Source: Selaginella tamariscina
Lineage: Eukaryota; Streptophyta; Lycopodiopsida; Selaginellales; Selaginellaceae
Direction of reading: 5' to 3'
NCBI GenBank assembly: GCA_003024785.1
Contig: PUQB01000328.1
Span: forward strand, 217,370-281,369
Length of the DNA: 64,000 nucleotides
Every line of letters begins with the position of its first letter. Position 1 is the first letter of the stretch. Below, piece by piece: positions 44,761 through 55,915 of this stretch. The notes beneath the pieces are model-generated. The model had not been told where the DNA came from. It ran no database searches and saw nothing but the letters and a program-made list of their open reading frames with translations. A program made the position numbers and the translations under genes.

Positions 44761-46862
44761 CTCCACTGTCTTGGCCACACCAAAATGTCCTGTAGCCCGG
44801 GTATCATGACAATCTTGTAGCCCGGGTATCATGACAATCCTGTAGCCCGGGTATCATGACAATCCTGTACCACACGAGTCCTGGAAATACTAACAGGAAC
44901 GTACAGGAGACCTTCCCGTTACAGGAGTCCATCTTGTATGGTGAACAACTTGTAGTCTGAACGGGAACTGGAGGAAGAGGAACTTGCAATGTCAGGATGA
45001 ATGTGTGAGAACACATTCTTTGCCAAATCGTCTGTAGCCAACTGCGAACGAACGTCCTGTAAGAGTGTTGAATTTGCTGGAGCCTGATGAACCTGCAATG
45101 CCACAAGCCGGAATCGATCAGGACCCAACAACACTTGCCTTTGACAGTCATATGCAGGATCGCCCGGGCTTGGTGCAAGGTAAGAGCGCCTAGACAATGC
45201 GTCTGCCTTGCCATTCTGAAAACCGGGCCTGTAGACGATAACGAAATCAAAACGTGATAGGAACTCCGCCCACCTAGCCTGTCGCCAACTGAGAACTCGA
45301 GCCGTTTGAAAATACTCTAGGTTCTTGTGATCCGTAAGAACTTGTACAGGATGTGCAGCACCTTCCAGGAAATGCCGCCACTCCTCGAACAAATCCACAA
45401 TGGCCTTGAGTTCCTTGTCATGAATCTCATAATTGATCTTCGCTGAAAAGAACTTACGAGAGTGAAAAGCTACAGGATGAAGCAACTTGTCTTCTCCAAC
45501 TTGTGATAGGACGGATCCTACTACAAAATCCGAGGCATCTGCTTCAATGAAGAAAGGATGAGAATGGTCAAAATGTGCTAAAATTGGAGCTGTCGTGAAG
45601 GCGTCCTTGAGTGTTGTGAATGCGTGTTCCGCCTTGTCGGACCAAGAGAAAAGCCATGTGCGCTTGGTGAGTTCCGTGAGTGGAAGTACACGCTTGGAGA
45701 AGTCCTGTATGAACCGCTGTAAAAGTTTGCAAAGCCAAGGAAACATTGTACATCTCATACAGACTTGGGCCTCTCCCACTCCACGATGGTCTTCACCTTG
45801 TGCATGTCCATGGAAACGCCAGCAGGAGAGACGATGTAGCCCAAGAACTCCACCGAATCCCTGTCAAAAAAACACTTTTCCAACTTGCGTACAGGCCATG
45901 CTCGCGAAGCCGCTCTAGAACTAGTCGTACATGCTTGTCATGTGCCGCCTGGTCCTTGGAGAAAATCAAAATGTCATCGAGGTAGATCACCACAAACTGG
46001 TCCAAGAAGTCAAAGATGTCGTTCACCATGTGTTGGAACACAGCTGGGGCATTGGTAAGGCGAAGGGCATCACCGTGTACTCGAAGTGTCCATACCTTGT
46101 ACGAAAGGCAGTCTTCCACTCATCACCTGGACGAATCCGTACAAGGTTGTAGGCCCCTCATAAGTCGATCTTCATGAACACCTTTGCTCCTCGTAGCCGA
46201 TCGAGAAGTTCCGGGATCAATGGCAACGGGTACCGATTCCGAATGGTGACTTGATTCAAACCCCTATAATCCACAACCAAACGTAAACTCCCATCTTCTT
46301 CTTGACAAAGAAGATAGGCGCTCCTGCAGGGGACCTTTTGACGAATGAAGCCGGATGCCAAGTTGTCCTCGATGTACTAACGAAGAACCTCCAACTCTGT
46401 GGGTGACAATGCATAAATCGGTCTGAACGGTGGAGTCTTTCCTTCCGCAAGATCAATAGGACAGTCGTAGGACCTATGAACAGGAAGAACTGCAGCCTTG
46501 TGCTTGTCAAAAACGTCTTTAAAGGAGTGATACTTGGATGGTAGGGAAGAAGGAGGAAAGGAGAAGGAGTAGGAGAAGGAGATTGAAAAACAGGAGAGTC
46601 GGATACAAGAAAGGTAGAAGAGAGGAGTTACTTGAAAAGCAAAAAGGTGGAAAGGAGCAGGATCAGTGGCGAGTTCATGGTAGTGGTAAGAACTCGGAGA
46701 GGAGAAGGAGGGAGCTGTGACTGAAAGAGAGGAAGGATCTTGGGGGTGGAACAAAGCAGAGTAACAAAAAGAGGCAGGATTGAAAAAAACCTGTGTGGAT
46801 GTTGACGAGTGTACAGGATTGGAAGAATCATGTACAGGAGTCAATGGTTGCGCAGGAGTGGG
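44761..46862 (-). pseudogene. Chromovirus RT-RNase H and linker, minus strand
   Basis: RNase H and connection are in one 286-codon frame (44919-45779: [43 protein letters not shown]). RT is in two frames ([15 protein letters not shown] at about 45990; [16 protein letters not shown] at about 46290). The Pro/Ser linker runs to 46862, where LTR-B starts. A CCCGGGTATCATGACAATC unit is triplicated at 44797-44862. Confidence 0.85.
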
Positions 46863-48598
46863 TGTCATAGTTTTTACTATGACTTGACCCTTTACTTTGG
46901 ACGTTGACTGTTGTTACCTACTGTACTATGTTGATAGACCCTAGATGTAGTAGGAAACAGGCCCGCTTAGTGCACTTGGGTATCTGGTGATGGTCCTGTC
47001 ATTAGGTATTTGTAGGAAACTCTAAGCGAAGCTAGAACTTACCTTCTAGAAACCCACCCCCAATTTTGACGTCCCGAATAGGCTGATTAGTCTTTGTAGA
47101 TAAGTTTGGCGTGTTAAGTAGGGTTAGGAACACCTGTAGGGTTGACCTAACCCTAGGGTTGCCCTAACCCACGCCCTAAAACCCCCCCCCCTTGGGTAGG
47201 GTTTAGGGGTAGGAGTAAGGGTGAGTTATAGGCTCATATTGCTAATTTATCTAAGGGGCTAGAATTCAGTGCCAGCCCACTAACACAAACAGGAAAAGAG
47301 GGGGGGGGGCGCTCCGTCACATAAATAAGGTAAAGTATACATGGGAGAGCTCTTAGGTTCATGATTGAGTTCGTTGCTCTTCTGCTGGTGCAAGCTTTAG
47401 CTTGTGTCGTTAAAGTACAACCCTTTGTAACTTCCAGATGCCAAGGGTACGTCCCACCTTCGGGGTAGCTTACCCTTAACATTGATGAATCCATGCCTGG
47501 GAGGTCTTGTCGGAATGCACGTTCCAAGAGGCAGAGGTTGAGGCTTGTCTCCAGCCTCCTCCTCCACGTCAAGCTAGGTGTAGCACTCACAGCCAAGCAA
47601 GGCACATCCGTGTCCTTATCCAACTGTGGGCGTGGGATCTTGTTTGACAGGTTCACGTTACCTGTTCTTGAGGGTTCATTGAGGGATTCTAGAGTTGGCA
47701 TTTAGGAGCCACATTTGTGGCACTTAGTGCAACTCTTGAATCTAAGGGCTATGGCATGATAGCCCACATCGGGGAAGGTAGTGTCACATGGAGATGTGAC
47801 ACTGGGCTAAACGTCACATGGTGCAACGCCTGAGGCACGCCCTTTGGGGTTATGTCATGGGCTTGTTGCCAAGGGGTTGGATACTTTAGCAAATAGACAT
47901 GCTTGTGCTTGCACTAGGGTGCTAAGCCTTGGGCATCCGCTCAAGGGAGGTTAGGTCTCATAACTAGATGTGCTTTGGCACACTTGGCTAGGGGAGTGTT
48001 CTCCTTGGAATTCAAGGGTTGAACAACCTAGACATGTTAGCAGGAGCCCTTTCGTGAGGCACTCGCAAGGTCATGTGCTTAGGGTTATCCCAAACCTAGC
48101 CTTAGGGAGTTTGCTTAGCAGAACACTCGTGTTCGCCTACAGTGCACACTCATGTCCTCACTAAGTACTAGCCCTAGGTCTAGGGTATAACTTGGCCACT
48201 CAAACTCTTAGGGTTAGTCGTGGTTCAGGGTACCCCTTGTCGCCCTAAAGGGTTGTACTCCGGATGAGGTGATTCCTCAAGGGGTAAGTGACGATGCCTT
48301 AGCTTTGTCCAGGGGTATGTGTGGAACACACGTCTCCTTGATGGGGGTTAGGGCATGAGCCTGTCTAGGTCTTCTAGGGCAAGACCCTAAGTCAACTAGG
48401 GTTATCCCTCAAGGGTTCTGGGGGCAGACATTCTAGGGAGACTTAGGCTAAACCCTAAGTCTCCTGTCCACTTGGGCATTAGAGTCTAACCCTAGGGGTC
48501 ATTGGGGTTGTTCTGGGCTTAGCGTTGCTCACGCAGGGTGATGACGCCGAATGGCCACTTGGCAACCACGTGTGGTCCTTTGGGTTAAAACTCTAACA
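46863..48598 (+). mobile_element. LTR-B, plus orientation, with PBS
   Basis: TGTCATAGTTTTTACTATGAC … AAACTCTAACA, 1,736 bp, the inverted counterpart of 36632-38391. GTGGG precedes it (CCCAC on the other strand). A primer-binding site follows directly, so this is a 5' LTR. Confidence 0.85.
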
Positions 48599-48599
48599 T

Positions 48600-48611
48600 T
48601 GGTATCGGAGC
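48600..48611 (+). promoter_or_regulatory. Retrotransposon primer-binding site
   Basis: TGGTATCGGAGC, one mismatch from the common plant initiator-Met tRNA primer-binding site TGGTATCAGAGC, one base after the LTR end. Confidence 0.8.
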
Positions 48612-51600
48612 CTATTCTCTGCGGTCAGTAGGACTACCTAAAGTGTAATGTATTTTAGGGTTTAGTTAGTTTTAAATTCTTGAAGTACTTTATCACTTTC
48701 GGCTAATGTCTGAATTCTGCGTGGAGAGTTGGTCCTGAGATCTATAACTCTTCAGAGTACACCTACTTTCATAAGTGGGTGTGGGTTATGAACTTAGAAG
48801 GTAGCACTTGGAAGTCAGCTTCCAAGTTGTATGCCAGGTTATTTTACCTTATGGTTGTCCAGGTTACTTTCCATTTACTTCCACAAAGACAAAGCATGTT
48901 AGTTTGTTTGGTTACAAACTAAGTCTTGTGAGATGGGCCTTGTGATATCCTATTCTACACATTATTGAAAATTTTTCTTTTTCTTTAAGGTGTTTGAATT
49001 TGGGATAACACATGATTTGAAACATGACTATGTCCATTGAGTTTTGACTTAGGTCAAGATTCAATATCGTTTCTAACAATAGTGTTCAAACGGGGAAAGA
49101 CTTATGTTCAGAAGTGCGCCTTTAACTTCGAGAGAAAGGGCGTATTCAAACATAAGATAAACACTACATTTTGACAAAAGTGTAAAATAATCTCTCATTA
49201 TAGTGCGTGTTTTTCAGAGTATAACTCCAAAAGCAGACTATGGTGATGAACTTATAATACAACGAAATGTCAAATATTAACATATGATGAATATGTTAAG
49301 AAGTTGATTCGAAGATCCAATGTAATCAAAGTATTGTCCGATGTTCGCAATATTTTGATGATGCTAGCTACAAGTAACATTAGGTGGAATGGTTTACTAA
49401 GTTCAAGTCCTAATTTGAACAGTACAACTTGAAACCTTAGTTAGTTGTAAGCGCGCACTCTGTATTCAAGTTAGCTAGCTCGACTAACTTGATTATGAAG
49501 TTGTTTCATAAGAGATCATGAGAGAAACTTCGGATAATAGCTAAAGAATTTCGTTATCTTATCAATATTGATTTTAGGATAGATGGCATGATCTATCAGA
49601 AAGAGAAATGTTGGAAACATATGTTTACATTTTCAGTTTACTGAGTAATGAAGGACTTGCATAGTGAAGGCGTTCGGCGCACACTTGCCATTTTCATAAT
49701 TAATTCTTTAATATTGAAATTTGTAACATTGTTTACAATGTGGGCATAAGCTCTTGAACAAGGGTGATTCCTTGGTTAAGAAGAGCATGATTTGGGATTC
49801 TTCACTTTGTTTATCGACTAAGTAAGGAGACTTGCTAAGTTTGATAACTTATGTTGAGAATTACCAATGAGCTAGTAATAGTCGGATTTCCATTGGAGGT
49901 TTAAGTGCATGTACCTCCTCAGAGAGTCGGTGTTGATGAGAATTGAAAGTTGATATTGATTTTCAATATCAATTTTATTTTATAGTCGAATAGGATTATT
50001 CAAAAGACGGTTTCTTGACTCTGCATCATGGTCGCAAATGTGGCACTTAAAGAACAAATAAAGTATGTATCTTCAATCTTTCAGAATATTGAAAAATAAA
50101 ACTATTCTTGACTCAAGGTTTGATTATATTCCTTGGGTTAGTTGTTAGTTCTATCTCAAGGTTTGATGGTGTTCTTTGAGTTAGTTCAATATTCTTGTAA
50201 GTATGATATTGTGTAACGGGATTAGCTCAAGAAGATGGTGTCCCTTCTTGATGATTGTAGTTCAAGGTTCATCCAATATTCGGTTCGAGAATATGAGGTT
50301 TTCTATCACCTCATCTGTTGAGATATTTATATTCTAAACTTTGGCAGAATTTGTGACAATCTTTTCAAGATTAATTATAAATGACTTGTCAAAGTATGGT
50401 ATGATATCTCTTCAATATTGAGTTTGGAGCGCTCAATATCAAACTTGGTTATGATCACATGAGGTGGCCGTAATCATATAATATAAAACTCAAGTGGATT
50501 TGAGTCTGACACTTTGGTAAGGCACTACCTTAGTGTTATAACTTGAAACGTATTTTTAAGTTAGTTGAGAAATGAGACATTTCTCAATACATTGCTTGAG
50601 GGGCAATGTGATACTTTCTGGATTGTTAGGTGTCTAAAGTGAATAATGCATCTTATTCAATATACTGAATTAGATATTTTATTCATGTTTGGGGAGATCT
50701 ATTGAATTATAAGGTATAACTAAAACATGAAGTTAATATAACACTTCAGTGTTATGATAACATTTATGTGGAAGTTGATATCTTACTAAATCAATTAAAT
50801 GAACCAGACACTAGTTCATGATTCCTCTTAGTCTCTGAACAAGTTCCTCGGAATACTGTCATAACATTATATGTCCATCTCAAAAACTCAAGTTTGGTTC
50901 ATGTAAATTAAAACCATATCTATATTATAGTTGTAGCATTTTGATAAATTGATATGATTGTAAGTTTATATTCGCTAGTATAACAACTAGTTGATAAATT
51001 TAGGATTTGAATGTTAAAATGATCATTATCCATTCAAGAGTATCAATATCGAAATTACAACTATTTATGGAATAAGGATTAGTTTAAAAAGATGTTTATC
51101 AAAACACTAATTGCTTGAATTAGTGAAATACTATACTTCGGTATAGTATTGAGAAACATTTACATAATCAATTTCAAAGTTGAAATCAATATAATGTTAT
51201 GGAGGCGTGCAGTATTACAAGTTCAGGGAGACTCTTATCGTGGAAACTAAGTTCTAAAATTCGGTATTTTGAACTTAGTACGATAAGAAGTTAGGAATTA
51301 TTGAATGGCACCTAGTATGTTGTGCTCTTTGGGAATGAGTACAATGAGATGACAATTAAGAGACGTGTTATCTAAAGGTTGTCAATTGAAGCACTAGAGA
51401 TGGGTTGAATTTCCTGGTTTCCACATTGGTTTGTAAGAAAGGTATGTTAGCCTATCTGATCCCTGAGTTGGTCGGTGTTATGAAAGAGTACAAAGTTGAT
51501 TGTGAAAGACAAATGGTAGTGTTATCACACTTGGTCACATATTTGACTAAATTTGATTCCTATCGGAATAAATTTATGTTAATAACACACCAAGTAGATG

Positions 51601-52059
51601 GTAGTTGGCAGGTTGGCAAGACCTTGTTGTATACATGTGTACAGCCATGCACCTCTGTGATCGCCTCTAGCCAGATTGACATGTTTACAAAGAACAGGGT
51701 TCTACGAATTGTACTCTTGTATCGGAAAAGAGCTTGATTCCGATAAAAGTCTTATACTTAGTCTAGCGTAGCTATATACTAACGAGGGATAGGTATAGTA
51801 GCAGACCCTTATGTAAAGGAGTAATGAGAAACATCAAGGGATGCAGAAATGTGAAACTATAATACCGTAACATGTGACAATGTGGGACCATTGGAAAATC
51901 AAAGAAATGCGAAGGTGTTTGGGTCAAGCATTTGAGTGCTTGTTGTGCGCTAGATGACAGGGGTTGTCAACAGCGTTTAATATAAAGGGATAAAGTAAGT
52001 CTTTATTTCTTATTAACCAAGGGGCCGGTGTCTAATAGGGCAAACTCCTTGAGCTCTTG
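48612..52059. other. Internal LTR-B element sequence, no intact gene
   Basis: 3.4 kb of AT-rich sequence after the PBS. One 110-codon frame (51405-51737) has no recognisable domain. Expected gag and pol motifs are not visible, so this is either a strongly decayed internal region or a non-autonomous large-LTR element. Confidence 0.45.
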
Positions 52060-52696
52060 ATTATTAAGGCAAATGTGTATAAGAAACTTGAGTGATGGAA
52101 TGGTATGAGCAGCACCAATGGAGCCTGCACCTACATCCAACTTCGTAGCTTCTAGACGAAGTTTTCCGACTGAACTTCAGCTTCAACTTCACGCGTCTTG
52201 AAAGTCCTGGCTTTAGCAGGACATTCTGCCACCTTGTGTCCTGCTTCACCACAATACAAGCATAAGTTCTCACCGCGACGATGTTGCTTCTCGCAATTGA
52301 AAGTGGACCACGCTTGTATTTCTCAACCTCCATAAGGACTACTCCAGAAGATGTCGCAGGAACATGTGCTACAGCTGCAGGATTGGCTTGCAGGAATTAC
52401 TGACGGGTTTTTTCTTGACGACACCGAACAAACGGTTGTTGCAACGAACAGCCTATTGCATGATCTCTGCTAATGTTTGGGCATCGGTAATGTAAGAGAA
52501 GGTCCTTCACGTCATCCCTCAACCCAAAACGGAAGTGTTCGATCAATACAGTCTCGTCCCATGGAATGTTCGTGCAAAGTTGCTGAAATTTGGATGCATA
52601 GATAGAAGCTGGTCGGGATCCTTGTGTAAGCTTATGTAACTTCATGCATGCGGAACGGTACTTATCGGGATCTCCAAAGCAGGCTTCAAAGGCAGT
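52060..52696 (-). pseudogene. Chromovirus gag fragment, minus strand
   Basis: FEACFGDPDKYRSACMKLHK and FGLRDDVKDLLLHYRCPN match the gag core of the copies at 35350 and 53960; the knuckle region follows in another frame near 52250. Truncated at 52696 by the next LTR. Confidence 0.75.
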
Positions 52697-53442
52697 TGTC
52701 ACGACTCGATACAGGATGCAGGATTCCGAATACAGGATTTCAGATATATGATATGCCTATAGGATTACCTACATGATATGCCTATAGAATATTCTTAGAG
52801 GATATGCCTACAGGATATTCCTACAAGATATACCTATATAATATGCCTACATGATATGCCTATAGAATATACTACAGGATATACCTACAGAATAAGGGTC
52901 ACCATTTTTAGCTCATGACTAGATTAGGCTCATGACTAGATTAGTTCTTGGAGTTGTGAGCATAAAAGCTCCAACCTAATTGTTGTACAATCAGTTATTA
53001 TCAACACCAGTCTTTCTACGATCAATCTTGTCTTGTTTTTATCTTGCTCCTTGGTTCTTGTTCTCTCATTGTCTTGTTCCTAGTTCCTATCCTGCTCTTG
53101 TCTTGCTCCTGGTTCATGTCCTGCTCTGTCTTGCTCCCAATTCCTGTCCTGCGCCTTGTCATGCTCCTGAGTTCCTAGTTCTTGTCCTGCTCCTTGTCCT
53201 ACTCCTGAGTCAAGTTCCCTTATCCTACTCCTGAGTTCCTAGTTCCAGTCCTGCTCCTTGTTCTACTCCTGAGTTCCTAGTTCCTGTCCTACTCCTGTCC
53301 TGTCCTGTTCCTAGTTCCTGTTATGCTCCTTGTCCTGCTCTTGAGTTCCTAATTCTTGTCCTGTTCCTTGTCCTGCTCTGAGTCAAGCTTCCTTGTCCTA
53401 CTCCTGAGTCAAGCTTCCTTATTCTTGGATTGTGGCTTGACA
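52697..53442 (+). mobile_element. Chromovirus 5' LTR, plus orientation
   Basis: TGTCACGACTCGATACAGG … GGCTTGACA, 746 bp. Longer than its sisters because the TCCTG-type low-complexity half is expanded (53040-53410). It leads into gag at 53544. Confidence 0.75.
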
Positions 53443-53543
53443 GTTTGATAGTAACTGCTTTCATACTCTTCAATTTCTAATTACTTTTTTTTTTCCTTGG
53501 TTCTTTTCCTTGTTTTCCTCCTTTTTTTTTTCTTTCATAAATC

Positions 53544-54492
53544 ATGGCCGATTTTGAGCAATTTCAACGCAAGCACCAAATGTTGCTTCATGAGTTGGCC
53601 ACTTTGCGTTAAGTGGTCACAGATTTGCAAGGTTCCACCAATGGGGTGCATGCAGTTGCTGATGCATCCTCCAAGGCTATTGCGCAGGCTCTCTCTCAAG
53701 CATCTGTAGTTTCCTTTCCATCGAACTCTTCTTCGAAGCCAAAGATCAGCATGCCGAAAAAGTTCAGTGGCAATTGCGCCGATTTTCAAGGTTTTTGAAT
53801 CAGATCCAGCTCTTGATCCGCATGCAACCACGCTGCTACTGATTGATGCACAAAAAAAAGGTTGGCCTTTTAGCATCCTTACTAGTTGGATCTCCACGGG
53901 CTTGGGTTGCCCCTTTGCTAGAACGTGACAACCCATTGATGAAAGACTTTGAAGGATTCGTGGCTGCCTTTGAAGCCTACTTTGGAGATCCCGATAAGTA
54001 CCATTCCACATGCACGAAGTTACGGAAGTTCACATAAGGATCCCGACCAACTTCCGTTTATGCATCCGAATTTCAGCAACTTTGCACGAACATTCTATGG
54101 GACGAGACTGCATTGATTGAACACTTCTGTTTTGGATTGAGGGATGACGTGAAGAACCTTCTCCTTACGTTACTAAATGCCCAAACATTAGTAAAGATCA
54201 TGCAACAGGCCATTCGCTACGACAACCGTTTGTTCGAGCATCGTCAAGAAAAAACCTGTCAATAGTTCCTGCAAGCCAATCCTGCAGTTGTAACACATGT
54301 TCCTACAACACCTTCTGGAGTAATCTCTATGGAGGTTGAGAAATACAAGCGTGGTCCACTTTCAGCTATGGAGAAGCAACGTCGTTGCGGTGAGAACTTA
54401 TGCTTGTATTGTGGTGAAGCAGGACACAAGGTGGCAGAATGTCCTGCTAAAGCCAAGACTTTCAAGACGCGTGAAGTTGAAGCTGAAGTTTA
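53544..54492 (+). pseudogene. Chromovirus gag, plus strand
   Basis: MADFEQFQRKHQMLLHELAT (53544), ISMPKKFSGNCADFQGF, LLASLLVGSPRAWVAPLLER, and an intact CCHC knuckle CLYCGEAGHKVAECP at about 54400. At least four stops or frameshifts. Confidence 0.75.
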
Positions 54493-55409
54493 ACGTGCAC
54501 TTCGTCTAGGAGCCGCGAAGTTGGACGTAGGTGCAGGCTCCATTGGTGTTTGCTCATACCATTCCATCACTCAAGTTTCTTATATACATTCGCCTCAACA
54601 ATCGAGAGCTCAAGGAGTTTGCCCTGTTAGACACTGGTGCAAATGCATGCTTCATGAATGACACTTTTGCAACTCAACATGGCATTCCAATGGTAAAGTT
54701 GAAGCATGTAGTTCCTATAGAGGTGGCCGATAGTCATCTGATTGCTTCAGGTGCAACTAATCATGCTATCACACTCTCTCTTGCAGTCATGGCATATTCA
54801 ACTGTTTGATTTCCTTCAACTTGATCAAGACTCGGTTGACTCTCATTGTTTTGGGCATGCCATGGTTCATGGTTGCAAATCCTTAGATAGACTAGAGGTT
54901 TAAGACGCTCACGTTTTCCTCTTCGGCAGCCAGGATCAATCCTGTATCTTTATACGTGCAAGATACGTCCTTGTGTATGAGGCAGTACAAGCTATAGGAT
55001 TGATTGTGCTTGTTCATGTATCAGTGTTAAAGATTCCTTGACAGGATTCATCTCATGTTAGTTCTCAGCACATCCGCATGCTCTCTCCACTCCTGTAAGT
55101 TCGTGGATTCCTGTACAGGGTTCTTCCAATCTTGTATCAATGTTGAAGACTCCTCCTCGACAGGATTCACCTCATGTCAGTTCCTCAGCACATCCGCAAG
55201 CTCTCTCCACTCTTGTAAGTTTGTGAATTCCTATATAGGGTTTTTCCAATCCTGTATCAGTATCGAAGGTTCCTCCTCGACAAGATTCACCTCCTGTCAT
55301 TCATCATCACTACAGGTTCATCAGGCTCCAACAGATTCAACACTTCTACAGGACATTCATTTGCAGTTGGCTACAGACGACTTGGCAAAGAATGTGTTTT
55401 TACACATTA
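54493..55409 (+). pseudogene. Chromovirus protease, linker and internally deleted pol, split by the DNA element
   Basis: Protease FALLDTGANACFMNDTFATQ keeps D-T-G. The linker contains a repeated CTGTATCA…CCTCCTCGACAGGATTCACC unit. RT and RNase H are deleted; sequence resumes at LATDDLAKNVF, upstream of integrase, and ends at 55409 where copy 2 of the DNA element begins. Sister copies continue CACATTAGTCCTGAC or CACATTCATCCTGAC at this point. Confidence 0.75.
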
Positions 55410-55411
55410 AT

Positions 55412-55436
55412 GCAAGTTGTAACTAAAATGGGCATG
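55412..55436 (+). repeat. Left terminal inverted repeat (copy 2)
   Basis: Identical to 2364-2388. The sequence left of it is unrelated to the left flank of copy 1 except for the AT dinucleotide. Confidence 0.85.
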
Positions 55437-55915
55437 GCTATAGTCCCATTTCCTAATAATTAGCAATTTTAGCTATTTAATTAGCATTTTCTAATATTAA
55501 AGGAATATTCTTTAGAATATATGTTTGAAAAGAGAATATTCTTTAGAATATTCTATTTTGTATTCTACCCTTTAATAAATTATAGCATTCATTGAACAAA
55601 AATTAATAACATTATAAAAGTAGAATGTATTAAATTATATAATATATTGCCTAATATAACAATTAAGGAAGAGCATAAGAGGTACATTATATAAATATTG
55701 ATGTTGTTATTAAATATTAATATTTAAATATAACATTATTAATTAAAAATTTGTAGTAGTAATAATATATATATAAAATCCTATAATAATATAGTCAATC
55801 TTCCATATCATTTTTTAAATTTATATAGTTAAGTATACAATTTGGTACTATTATTAAAGAGTTTATAATAATTATGAATATTAAATATATGATATTTTAT
55901 AATTTTGTAATTGCT

